From Myxocyprinus asiaticus (lineage: Eukaryota; Chordata; Actinopteri; Cypriniformes; Catostomidae), in the NCBI RefSeq assembly GCF_019703515.2, contig NC_059346.1:56804001-56868000 (forward strand): 64,000 nucleotides of DNA, in the 5' to 3' direction. Under the pieces are notes generated by a model that saw nothing but the letters and a program-made list of their open reading frames with translations, had not been told where the DNA came from and ran no database searches. The stretch's first letter is position 1, and the number at the start of each line of letters is the position of its first letter. Made by a program: the position numbers and the translations under genes. This document shows, piece by piece, positions 45,921 to 55,734 of the stretch.

Positions 45921-46476
45921 AAGCAGATCTTCTTTTTGTTACCTTTTGCATTTAATTGCGCTGCATGCCCAAGTGGCTGCAGTACTCAAGAGCTCCGCAA
46001 GAGTGGTTTCCTTGTTCCCTGGGTCACATATTCGGTGTGTACGGCTGGCATCACGACCACCGTCCACCACTCCATTTGGCAGGTTGGCGCTCCAGCGGCG
46101 GTCTCCCGCCCTGAGCGCCCAGCTGTGGCACAAATCCGCCCCCGATGTGACAGTCTCCACGGGTCATGAGGACAGGCCTCTTCCTCCCCCGTCCCAGGCT
46201 GTTCCGGGGGTGGTCACAAGGAGCCAGGTAAGTGCTTCGATGTCCTCGGACTCAGCACGGCCACGATGTGGTGTGGCACCTCAAGCTCCGCCCCGCCGCG
46301 AAGCCCCACCCGCCGGTACATCCGATGACGTTGTCCCTTTGGTCCCCCTTGCGCGGAACTCGGGTGCATGGCTTGCGCTTTCCAGTCCGTCGCGAGGGCT
46401 GGTCCGGACCGTCTGACTCGGCTGCACGATTCACTTCGCTGGGCATCTGCCCAGGTCCAGCGGTGTCCACTTCACC
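45921..46476 (+). other. DIRS copy 1 interval between gag-like and RT
   Basis: It contains CTTGTTCCCTGGGTCACAT (about 46010) that also begins DIRS copy 2 at 51971. Frames are open but no domain is recognised. Confidence 0.6.
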
Positions 46477-46486
46477 TTGGTGAAAG

Positions 46487-47493
46487 ATGGAAATGCTGCT
46501 ACCTTGCGCGGAGATCGCTACCCTCCTACGGAAGAACGCGATAGAACCTGTCCCTCCAGCCGAGATGAAGAGGGGGTTTTACAGCCCCTACTTCATTGTA
46601 CCGAAAAAAGGCGGTGGGTTGCGGCCAATCTTGGACCTGCGAGTACTGAACCGGGCCTTACACAGACTCCCGTTCAGGATGCTGACGCAAAGACGCATTC
46701 TAGCGAGCGTCCGGCATCAAGATTGGTTCGCGGCGGTAGACCCGAAGGATGCGTACTTTCACGTCTCGATCCTTCCTCGACACAGACCCTTCCTGCGGTT
46801 TGCATTCGAGGGTCAGGCGTATCGGTACAAGTCCTCCCTTTCGGCCTGTCCCTGTCTCCTCGCGTCTTTACGAAGATCGCAGAGGCTGCCCTTGCCCCGT
46901 TAAGGGAGGTGGGCATTCGCATTCTCAACTATCTCGACGACTGGCTAATCCTAGCTCACTCTCGAGACGGGTTATGCGCACACAGGGACCTGGTGCTCTC
47001 ACACCTCAGCCGACTAGGGCTTCGGGTCAGCTGGGAGAAGAGCAAGCTCCTCCCGGTTCAGAGCATCTCTTTTCTCGGTTTGGAGTTGGACTCAGTCTCC
47101 TTGACGGCGCACCTTACGAACGAGCGCGCCCAGTCGGTGCTGGCCTGTTTGAAGGCGTTCAAACAGAAAACAGCGGTTCCACTGAAACATTTTCAGAGGC
47201 TCCTGGGGCATATGGCGTCCTCGGCGGTGGCCACCCCGCTCGGGTTGATGCATATGAGGCCGCTTCAGCACTGGCTCCAGACTCGAGTCCCGAGATGGGC
47301 ATGGTGCCACGGGACACACCGCGTGGCCATTACGTCGGTCTGTCACCGTCTTTTCAGCCCTTGGACCGACCTCTCGTTTCCACGAGCAGGTGATCCGCTA
47401 GAACTGGTCTCCAGGCGCGTCGTGGTCACGACAGACGCCTCCAAAATGGGCTGGGGCGCTGTTGGCAACGGGCACGCAGCCGCCGGCCTCTAG
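46487..47493 (+). pseudogene. DIRS reverse transcriptase and start of RNase H, copy 1
   Basis: RT blocks in the first frame are AIEPVPPAEMKRGFYSPYF, IVPKKGGGLRPILDLR and FAAVDPKDAYFHV. The frame then shifts: at 46830/46831 the sequence has CAAGTCC where copy 2 has CAAGGTCC. In the new frame follow VLPFGLSLSPRVFTKI, the catalytic NYLDDWLILAHS (about 46927-46962), SFLGLELDSVS and the RNase H start VVTTDASKMGWGAV. The frame ends at TAG (47491-47493), where copy 3 has TGG (Trp). Confidence 0.9.
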
Positions 47494-47765
47494 ACGGGTC
47501 CGCAGCTGTGTTGGCACATCAACTGCCTCGAGTTACTGGCAATTCTGCTGGCCCTGCGGAGGTTCCGGCCGTTGATCCAGGGCAAGCACGTGCTAGTTCG
47601 GACAGACAGCACGGCAGCGGTAGTATATGTCAACCGCCAAGGCGGTCTGCGCTCCCGCTGTATGTCATAACTCGCCCGCCGTCTCCTCCAACGGAGTTAG
47701 CAGCACCAAGTCGCTGCAAGCCACTCACATCCCGGGCAACCTCAACACTTCGGCGGACGCGCCGT
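47494..47765 (+). pseudogene. DIRS RNase H, C-terminal part, copy 1
   Basis: It continues in the same frame after the [23 protein letters not shown] and VLVRTDSTAAVVYVNRQGG, the RNase H core with its Glu and Asp. A TAA at about 47668 (CAA in copy 3) stops it again. HIPGNLNTSADAP, the RNase H end motif, follows in another frame. Confidence 0.85.
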
Positions 47766-47789
47766 AACAACAGGTTACCCTCAAGGGAG

Positions 47790-48120
47790 AGTGGAGACTC
47801 CACCTTCAGGTGGTCCAGCTGATTTGGAGTCGATTCAGTCAGGCACAGGTGCACCTGTTCGCCTCCCAAGAATCCTCCCACTGCCCGCTCTGGTACGCAA
47901 ACCTCACCGAGGCCTTCCTCGGCATAGACGCGCTGGCACACAGCTGGTCCCCTGGCATTCGCAAATATGCGTTTTCCCCCAGTGAGCCTGCTCGCACAGA
48001 CCCTGTGCAAGGTCAGGGAGGACGAAGAGAAGGTCGTCCTGGTAAGCACCCTACTGGCCCGCCCAGACGTGGTGCTCGGACCTCACGCTCCTCGTGACAG
48101 CTCCCCCCGGGCAAATTCCC
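47790..48120 (+). pseudogene. DIRS linker region (methyltransferase-type), copy 1
   Basis: VQLIWSRFSQAQVHLFASQE, then SHCPLWYANLTEAF and DALAHSWSPGIRKYAF, with FPPVSLLAQTLCKVREDEE in the next frame. In DIRS elements this position after RNase H holds a Dam-like methyltransferase domain. The similarity here is only by position and a few motifs, so this label is tentative. Confidence 0.6.
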
Positions 48121-48179
48121 CTGAGAAAGGCCCTTCTTTCTCAGGGAAGGGGCACCATCCGGCACCCGCGCCCAGACCT

Positions 48180-49226
48180 CTGGAATCTCCATGTCTGGCC
48201 GCTGGACGGGACGCGGAAGACCTAAGCTGTCTTCCACCTGCGGTGGTAGACACATTCACTCAGGCTAGGGCTTCCTCTACGAGGCGCCTGTATGCCTTTA
48301 AGTGGTGTCTGTTCGCTAAGTGGTGTTCTTCCCATCAGGAAGACCCCCAGAGGTGCGCAGTCAGATCAGTGCTTTCCTTCCTGCAAGAGAGGTTGGAAGG
48401 GAGGCTGTCCCCTTCCACCTTGAAGGTGTACATTGCTGCCATAGCAGCACACCATGACGCAGTCGACGGTGAGTCCTTAGGGAGGCATAATCTGATCATC
48501 AGGTTCCTAAGAGGCGCCAGGAGGCTGAATCCCTCCAGGCCACGCCTTGTTCCCTCATCGGATCTCTGTAGTTTTTCAGGGTCTACAGAGAGCCCCCTTT
48601 GAGTTTTGCAGTCAGCCGGGCTTAAGGCACTCTCCTTGAAGACTGCCCTCCTGACTGCGCTCACTTCCATCAAGAGGGTAGGTGACCTGCAAGCGTTCTC
48701 TGTCAGCGAAACGTGCCTGGAGTTCGGTCCGGGCTATTCTCATGTGATCCTGAGACCCCCGACCGGGCTATGTGCCCAAGGTTCCCACCACTCCTTTTAG
48801 AGACCAGGTGGTGAACCTGCAAGCGCTGCCACAGGAGGAGGCAGACCCAGCCCTGGCGTTGCTGTGTCCGGTGCGCGCTTTGCGCATCTATTTGGATCGC
48901 ACGCAGAGCTTTAAACTCTCTGAGCAGCTCTTTGTCTGCTTCGGTGCACAGCGGAAAGGAAGCGCTGTCTCCAAGCAGAGGATCGCCCACTGGCTCATTG
49001 ACGCCATAACTATGGCATGTCTCGCCCAAAACATGCCGCCCCCGGTAGGGCTACGAGCCCATTCTACTCGTGGTGTAGCGGCTTCTTGGGCCCTGGCCAG
49101 AGGTGCCTCTCTAACAGACATTGCAGAGCAGCGGGCTGGGCAACACCCAACACCTTTGCAAGGTTCTACAACCTCCGGGTGGAACCGGTTTCGTCCCAGG
49201 TAGTGGCACGCAACACAAGCGGATAA
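48180..49226 (+). pseudogene. DIRS tyrosine recombinase, copy 1
   Basis: The N-terminal core-binding half reads VVDTFTQARASSTRRLYAF, SFLQERLEGRLSPSTLK and FLRGARRLNPSRPRLVP. The catalytic half shows SIKRVGDLQAF (first Arg, codon 48675-48677), RAHSTRGVAASW (His 49060-49062, Arg 49069-49071) and TPNTFARFYNL (nucleophile Tyr 49167-49169). All four catalytic residues are visible but lie in different frames. A one-base loss near 49121 separates the His-x-x-Arg part from the Tyr part, and other breaks lie near 48600 and 48770. The enzyme would integrate the circular cDNA. Confidence 0.9.
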
Positions 49227-49973
49227 GCCCGGGATAGCCGGCTGGGTGTATCGCTTGCACATAGCGCCTTCCACCTCCTTTGAGCTGAAGACGTGCGCTG
49301 TTAATTCCCAGTAGTGTTCACAAAGGTTGTTCCCTGGTTGACTTCCTCCGAGCCCTGTGGCAGTCGAGTTTTCGGAGAGACTCGCTGCCGGCCCAGTACA
49401 CGCGCTAACTAAGAGCCCGGTTCTGGGGTAGGTGCTCCGCATGTGGCGGTTCCCTGTAAGGCTAACCCCATGCGATCTATATCTTCCGCTAGTTCGTTTC
49501 CCTACTGGCAAACTGCGTCTTCCTTGGGCAGAGCCCCTCAGTCTCCATGTTGTAGTAACTCCTCCCCCATTGGGTAGGATCTACCTTGAAGGCTCTCCAC
49601 ATGGTTGGAAAGACCATGTGATGTATTCTTCCACTTAAATATCCCCCCTCTCTTGGGGCGAGGTGTGGTCTCCGCGGTGTCCTCCCCTTGGGAGGGACAC
49701 CCCCCGACTAGACCTGGCGGCCCAGTCGGATAATCCCCCTTCTTTTTTAGGGAGTGGAAAAAGAGAAGGGGAAAGAGGCCATGACTGGGTTAAGCCTGTC
49801 TCTATCTCTGGGTAGTCGACTTGTCCCCAAAAAGGGCCGTTCGACACTCATAACTGTGTTGGGGGAGGTTACGTGTCGACCTGGTGTGCTGGCTATGAGG
49901 CACACAGCAAGTCTGCCCACCACACACCGCCAGTTCACGTAACACAGTTCAGCCTTGTGGCGTTTTGTATAGG
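49227..49973 (+). other. DIRS copy 1 3' non-coding region
   Basis: No ORF is recognised. It is alignable by eye to 63170-63955 of copy 3 (for example AAACTGCGTCTTCCTTGG, GCTGGCTATGAGGCACACAG). In DIRS elements this part includes the internal complementary region needed to template the ends. Confidence 0.7.
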
Positions 49974-50028
49974 GACCCCTAGTGTCACTACATCGACACC
50001 AACGTCGAGTGAGTGACAGATAGGGAAC
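49974..50028 (-). repeat. DIRS copy 1 right inverted terminal repeat
   Basis: Begins GACCCCTAGTGTCACTACAT and ends GACAGATAGGGAAC. It is an exact complement of 43980-44034. Confidence 0.95.
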
Positions 50029-50359
50029 GTCATGGTTACTGGTGTAACCTCCGTTCCCTGATGGAGGGAACGAGACGTTGGTCCCTCCTGCCACAATGCT
50101 GAACTACCCGCTGAAATGGCCGGACCTTATATCGGCTCCTCAGCGTAAAACCTGAATGAGTGGTTGCATACCAGCTCCTTTTATACCCGTATGTTCGGGG
50201 GAGTGGCATGCAAATACCACTCGCCAATTTTCATTGGCCTTTTATCAAAGACCAGAGGTGTCTCGGGCTCCCAAGAGTGACCCCTAGTGTCACTACATCG
50301 ACACCAACGTCTCGTTCCCTCCATCAGGGAACGGAGGTTACACCAGTAACCATGACGTT
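50026..50359 (-). mobile_element. 334-bp TIR element carrying the DIRS promoter
   Basis: Perfect 56-bp inverted repeats, beginning AACGTCATGGTTACTGGTGT and ending CGAGACGTTGG, bound the unit. Between them, on the - strand, is a copy of the DIRS 5' region from TGTCGATGTAGTGACAC through CACTCATTCAG, including both CCAAT boxes, octamer and TATA. It then diverges from DIRS (GTTTTACGCTGAGGAGCC). No ORF is recognised. The inner TIR base GACGTTGG plus TGTCGATG is also the DIRS terminus, so the two share ancestry. Confidence 0.85.
50178..50250 (-). promoter_or_regulatory. DIRS promoter-like block, copy D
   Basis: On the - strand: CCAAT/ATTGG (about 50243-50230), octamer ATTTGCAT (50215-50208), TATAAAAG (50185-50178). 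It has the same order and spacing as 44070-44160. Confidence 0.8.
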
Positions 50360-50415
50360 ATATTTTTTAAACTAATACCAGTTTTTGTTTGGTTGTTTTA
50401 TGCGTTAATATGCAG

Positions 50416-50493
50416 GACTACAAGGCTGATGAGGATCCAGGTATTTTCAAGTCAGTCAAGAGAGGCAGAAGACCACTAGGTCCAAACTGGAAG
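50416..50493 (+). CDS. pitpnb: PI-transfer protein, middle coding exon
   Basis: An exact 26-codon, phase-0 exon between ATGCAG and GTAAGG. The peptide opens [15 protein letters not shown] and closes RPLGPNWK, matching class I PITPs (PITP-alpha DYKAEEDP, PITP-beta DYKADEDP, both followed by a GPLGPNWK block). These proteins move phosphatidylinositol and phosphatidylcholine between membranes. The Ser in FKSVK aligns with a reported PKC site (Ser166) of PITP-alpha. The Gly of the conserved RGPLG is Arg here (AGA in place of GGA). DYKADEDP favours the beta form; alpha is not excluded. The next exon was not found before the window end. Confidence 0.9.
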
Positions 50494-50960
50494 GTAAGGA
50501 TGTGGAGACAGTCAGCCCCTTAAGTAATACCTAACACAGTGGCAGTCATACATTTTTTTTTAAGGATGGCTTGTTTATGTGAGTCAAGTACATGATGCTA
50601 TTTTATTTTGTCTGGATCTATGTAGTTATTTAAAAATACATAAATGCATTTCACTCAAATCAGTTACTTGAATACACATCTATATTAATGTTTTTAGTTT
50701 CTGAGTTTAATGTTTTTTTTAGTTTTTCTCTGTGTTAAAATGCATGGAAAAAACAAAATCTAATATTCTTGAAAAAAGTAATCTTGGAATAATCTTGTTA
50801 ATATTTGTTAATATAATTAATTAATTGTTAAAATATATATATTTTAAAAAAAGTCAGGTGGTTTAACCAACATGCAGGTTTCCATTCTATTGTCATGTGA
50901 CAAGAAACCATTAAACAGACCCCTTTAGATCCTCATGACTGTTTTTACATGATATATTAT
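50494..50960. other. Intron sequence, no exon seen
   Basis: AT-rich sequence following the PITP exon, with no repeat identified. Confidence 0.6.
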
Positions 50961-50965
50961 ATGAT

Positions 50966-51075
50966 TTAGGGCCATATCGTAATCATGCTATATGGCCCTA
51001 AATCAGCACTGCTGTGTCAGAGTCAAGTTCGTGCCTGCGGCCGAATCACAGCAGTGCTGATGTAGGGCCATATCG
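50966..51075. repeat. Inverted repeat (GGGCCATATCG motif)
   Basis: ATATGGCCCTAAATCAGCAC with TGCTGTG pairs with CACAGCAGTGCTGATGTAGG and GCCATAT about 50 bp further on. It is probably the end of a small DNA element. Confidence 0.65.
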
Positions 51076-51970
51076 CACTCTTGGTCGTGTGATATTGTTT
51101 ATATACAACAGTTCAATGAACAAGTAAATTTGAAAAAAATTAGGAAAAACTGAGTACGGTCATAAAAATATGCATTTGTGCATTGTGCACTTTCTTACAT
51201 ATAGATAGATAGATAGATAAATACATACAGTGCATTCAGAAAGTATCCAGCCCCCTTCATTTTTTCACATTTTACTTGGTACTTAGTTGAAGCACATTTG
51301 GCAGTGATTACAGCCTCAAATCTTTTTGGGTATGATGCGACAAGCTTTGTACACCTGGTTTTGGGGATTTTCTGCCATCCTTCTCTGCAGATCCTCTCAA
51401 GCTCTGTCAGGTCGGATGGGGACCGTCAGCGGACAGCCATTTTCAGGTCTCTCCAGAGACTCTCGGCCTGCGGCCTCGTGCCTGCGGCTGAATCACAGCA
51501 GTGCTGATGTAGGGCCATATCGCACTCTTGCTCGTGTGATATTGCTTAAATACAACAGTTCAATGTACAAGTAAATTTTAAAAAATTAGGAAAAACTGAG
51601 TATGGTCATAAAAAACACATTTGTGCATGGAACTACTTTCTTATATATAGATAGATAGATACATACATACAGTGCATTCAGAAAGTATCCAGCCCCCTTC
51701 ATTTGTTCACATTTATGTTGCAACCTTATGATAAAATGCTTTTAAAAATTAATCAATCTACACTCCATACCCCATAATGACAAAGCAAAAAAACAGATTT
51801 TTGATAACTTTGCAAATTTATTAAAAAGAAAAAACTGAAATATCACATTGACATACTGTAAGTATTCAGACCCTTAACTCAGTACTTAGTTGGCAGCGAT
51901 TACAGCCTCAAATCGTTTTGGGTATGATGTGACAAGCTTTGCACACCTGGTTTTGGGGATTTTCTGCCAT
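51031..51970. repeat. Tandem duplication (447-bp offset) containing Tc1 fragments
   Basis: The segment starting GTGCCTGCGGCCGAATCACA at 51031 repeats at 51478 with about 90% identity by eye, through TAGATAGATAGATA and the Tc1 end CAGTGCATTCAGAAAGTATC. Both units continue into Tc1-type sequence (ATTACAGCCTCAAATC, ACACCTGGTTTTGGGGATTT). The first unit lacks about 130 bp that the second has. The second is cut by DIRS copy 2 at about 51971. Confidence 0.85.
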
Positions 51971-53430
51971 GTCCCTGGGTCACATAACCAGTGTTTACCA
52001 CCATTATCACGGCAACCAGGCTCTGAGCACCTGCGACTTAGACGCTGTGAAAGTGGGCCCCCCGCTCACCACACTCACACCCACGGCCAGGTGGTTGTGA
52101 CGGACTATGAGGATGGTCAAAAAGTCCCTCCTCCCCCTTCGCCGACACCCCCTGACTTCGGGTACATGGAGCAAGTTAAATGCTTCGAAGGTCCCCTCAG
52201 TGCAGTCACGAGTTCGAGATGAAGCGAGGCTCCTCGATGTGGCATCCCCTGCTCCCTACTGCCGCGAGGTCCCACCCACAGGTACGTCGGTTGGCCAGGA
52301 CCATCCGACTCGGCTACGTGATTCAGTTCGCCAGGCACCCGCCCCGGTTCAGCGGTGTCCGCTTCACTTCGGTGAGGGGCGAGAACGCTGCCACATTGTG
52401 TGCAGAGATCATGACCCTTCTGCGCAAGGGCGCAATAGAGCCTGTCCCTCCAGCCGAGATGAAGAAAGGGTTTTAAAGCCCTTACTTCATCGTACCGAAG
52501 AAAGGCAGTGGGTTGCGGCCAATCTTGGACCTGCGAGTTCTGAATCGGGCCATGCACATGCAATCGGGACTCCCGTTCAAGATGCTGATGCCAAAGCACA
52601 TTTTGGCATGTGTCCGGCATCAAGATTGGTTCACGGCGGTAGACCTGAAGGACGTGTACTTTCACGTTTCGGCTTTACCTCGACACAGACCCTTCCTACG
52701 GTTTGCTTTCGATGGCTGGACGTATCAGTACAAGGTCCTCCCCTTCGGCCTGTCCCTGTCCCCTCGCATCTTCACGAAAGTTGCAGAGGCAGCTCTTGCC
52801 CTGTTAAGGGAAGTGGGTGTCCGCATAGTCAACTACCTCGATGACTGGCTGATTCTAGCTCACTCTCGAGAGTTGCTATGCGCACACAGGGACCTCGTGC
52901 TCAGGCACCTCAGCCGGCTATGGCTTCGGGTCAACTGGGAAAAGCTCTCCCCAGTTCAGAGCATCTCTTTTCTCGGCATGGAGTTAGACTCAGTCTCGAC
53001 GATAGCGTGCCTCATGAGCGAGCGCACGTGGTCGGTGCTGAACTGCCTGAAGTTGTTCAAGCAGAGAACAGCAGTTCCACTGCAACACTTTCAGAGGCTC
53101 CTGGGGCATATGCCGTCCTCGGCGCCAGTCACGCCACTAGGGTTGATGCATATGAGACCGCTTCAACACTTGCTTCAGACTCGAGTCCCGAGATGGGCAT
53201 GGTGCCATGGCACACATCGCATGGCCACCATGCCAATCTGCCGCCACTTGTTCAGCCCTTGGACAGACCTTGACTACGGGCAGGAGTTCCCCTACAGCAA
53301 GTGTCCAGGCATGTCGTCATTACGACAGACGCCTCCAAGCGAGGCTGGGGCATTGTGTTCAACAGGCATGCAGCCACTGGCTCCTGGACAGGACCACGAC
53401 TGTGTTGGCACATCAACTGCCTTGAGTTAG
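51971..53430 (+). mobile_element. DIRS copy 2, RT fragment
   Basis: It starts at TCCCTGGGTCACATAACCAG, matching the pre-RT interval of copy 1 (about 46015), and ends within RNase H at HINCLEL just before a TA tract. Neither terminus, nor gag or recombinase, is present. Confidence 0.85.
52370..53430 (+). pseudogene. DIRS reverse transcriptase, copy 2
   Basis: The best preserved RT of the three. AIEPVPPAEMKKGF is followed by a TAA at 52474-52476 (TAC, Tyr, in copy 1). An open frame of 305 codons begins at RPILDLRVLNRAM and holds RHQDWFTAVDLKDVYFHV, YKVLPFGLSLSPRIFTKV, the catalytic NYLDDWLILAHS (52831-52866) and ISFLGMELDSVS. The RNase H start ([15 protein letters not shown]) has slipped into another frame near 53280. 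Two codons after NWEK are missing compared with copy 1. Confidence 0.88.

Positions 53431-54243
<813 letters not shown>

Positions 54244-54318
<75 letters not shown>
54244..54318. repeat. (TA)n tract
   Basis: TA repeat between the mariner fold-back and the intact Tc1-like element. Confidence 0.95.
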
Positions 54319-54324
<6 letters not shown>

Positions 54325-55556
54325 TATTGCCAAAAGTATTCGCTCATCTGCCTTTAGACGCATATGAACTTAAGTGACATCCCATTCTTAATCCATAGGG
54401 TTTAATATGACGTCGGCCCACCCTTTGCAGCTATAACAGCTTCAACTCTTCTGGGAAGGCTTTCCACAAGGTTTAGGAGTGTGTTTATGGGAATTTTTGA
54501 CCATTCTTCCAGAAGTGCATTTGTGAGGTCAGACACTGATGTTGGATGAGAAGGCCTAGCTCGCAGTCTTCGCTCTAATTCATCCCAAAGGTGCTCTATC
54601 GGGTTGAGGTCAGGACTCTGTGCAGGCCAGTCAAGTTCTTCCACACCAAACTCGCTCATCCATGTCTTTATGGACCTTGCTTTGTGCACTGGTGCGCAGT
54701 CATGTTGGAACAGGAAGGGGCCATCCCCAAACTGTTCCCACAAAGTTGGGAGCATGGAATTGTCCAAAATCTCTTGGTATGCTGAAGCATTCAGAATTCC
54801 TTTCACTGGAACTAAGGGGCCAAGCCCAGCTCCTGAAAAACAACCCCATACCATAATCCCCCCTCCACCAAACTTCACAGTTGGAACAATGCAGTCAGAC
54901 AAGTACCATTCTCCTGGCAACCGCCAAACCCAGACTCGTCCATCAGATTGCCAGATGGAGAAGCGTGATTTGTCACTCCAGAGAACGCGTCTCCACTGCT
55001 CTAGAGTCCAGTGGCGGCGTGCTTTACACCACTGCATCCGACGCTTTGCATTGCACTTGGTGATGTATGGCTTGGATGCAGCTGCTCGGCCATGGAAACC
55101 CATTCCATGAAGCTCTCTACGCACTGTTCTTGAGCTAATCTGAAGGCCACATGAACTTTGGAGGTATGTAGCGATTGACTCTGCAGAAAGTTGGCGACCT
55201 CTGCGCACTCTGCGCCTCAGCATCCGCTGACCCTGCTCTGTCATTTTACGTGGCCTTGGAGTTGCTGTCATTCCCAATCGCTTCCACTTTGTTATAATAC
55301 CACTGACAGTTGACAGTGGAATATTTAGTAGCGAGGAAATTTCACGACTGGACTTGTTGCACAGGTGGCATCCTATCACAGTACCACGCTGGAATTCACT
55401 GAGCTCCTGAGAGCGGCCCATTCTTTCACAAATGTTTGTAGAAGCAGTCTGTATGCCTAGGTGCTTCATTTTATACACCTGTGGCCATGGAGTGATTGGA
55501 ACACCTGAATTCAATTATTTGGATGGGTGAGCGAATACTTTTGGCAATATAGTGTA
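54317..55556 (-). mobile_element. Tc1-like transposon with uninterrupted transposase
   Basis: About 1.24 kb. Right end: GAGCGAATACTTTTGGCAAT then ATAGTGTA. Left end: ATATTGCCAAAAGTATTCGC after a TACATATAT variant, so the inner TIRs match and the outermost left bases have changed. It lies against a (TA)n tract, fitting TA targeting. It is the least decayed DNA transposon in the window. Confidence 0.9.
54402..55421 (-). CDS. Tc1/mariner transposase, full length
   Basis: From Met at 55421 ([13 protein letters not shown]) the protein is 339 residues, the usual Tc1 size; the frame is open up to 55514, but that extension lies toward the TIR. Domains: paired HTH region ([20 protein letters not shown] and [18 protein letters not shown]), a GRPR-like linker (TATPRPRK), then the DDE core. 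Catalytic residues are Asp in LWSDKSRF, Asp in FQHDCAPVH and Glu in [14 protein letters not shown], with 34 residues between the last two (DD34E). No stop or frameshift is seen. It would cut and paste the element at TA sites. Expression and activity cannot be judged from sequence. Confidence 0.92.
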   Translation of the reverse strand: MGRSQELSEFQRGTVIGCHLCNKSSREISSLLNIPLSTVSGIITKWKRLGMTATPRPRKMTEQGQRMLRRRVRRGRQLSAESIATYLQSSCGLQISSRTVRRELHGMGFHGRAAASKPYITKCNAKRRMQWCKARRHWTLEQWRRVLWSDKSRFSIWQSDGRVWVWRLPGEWYLSDCIVPTVKFGGGGIMVWGCFSGAGLGPLVPVKGILNASAYQEILDNSMLPTLWEQFGDGPFLFQHDCAPVHKARSIKTWMSEFGVEELDWPAQSPDLNPIEHLWDELERRLRARPSHPTSVSDLTNALLEEWSKIPINTLLNLVESLPRRVEAVIAAKGGPTSY

Positions 55557-55734
55557 TATAAAGCCACATTTTGTTCAGGTCAAATGAAGTAACCCTAAGA
55601 ACTTGATACTGATGACTTCAAAATGTGATATTCATCACTCAAATTCATGGTATTTGTAAAAAAATATTTTAACTTTGGGAAAGTTTTTTTTTTTTTTTTT
55701 TTAAATAATGATTATGTTGTTACACCCACCTGTA

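Larger units (their letters stand above)
43980..50028 (+). mobile_element. DIRS-type retrotransposon, copy 1 (near full length)
   Basis: A 6.05-kb element with perfect 55-bp inverted terminal repeats, a promoter block, a gag-like region, RT, RNase H, a linker of the DIRS methyltransferase type and a tyrosine recombinase, all in + orientation. This order and the recombinase in place of an integrase define DIRS elements, which integrate through a circular intermediate without TSDs. No TSD is seen. GC content is clearly higher than the flanks. All coding parts carry frameshifts or stops. Its right end shares AAC with the neighbouring 334-bp TIR element. Confidence 0.92.

Noticed and set aside
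54604..55110. 168-codon + strand frame over the Tc1 element
   Set aside because: It is antisense to the transposase, whose catalytic motifs and TIRs are clear.
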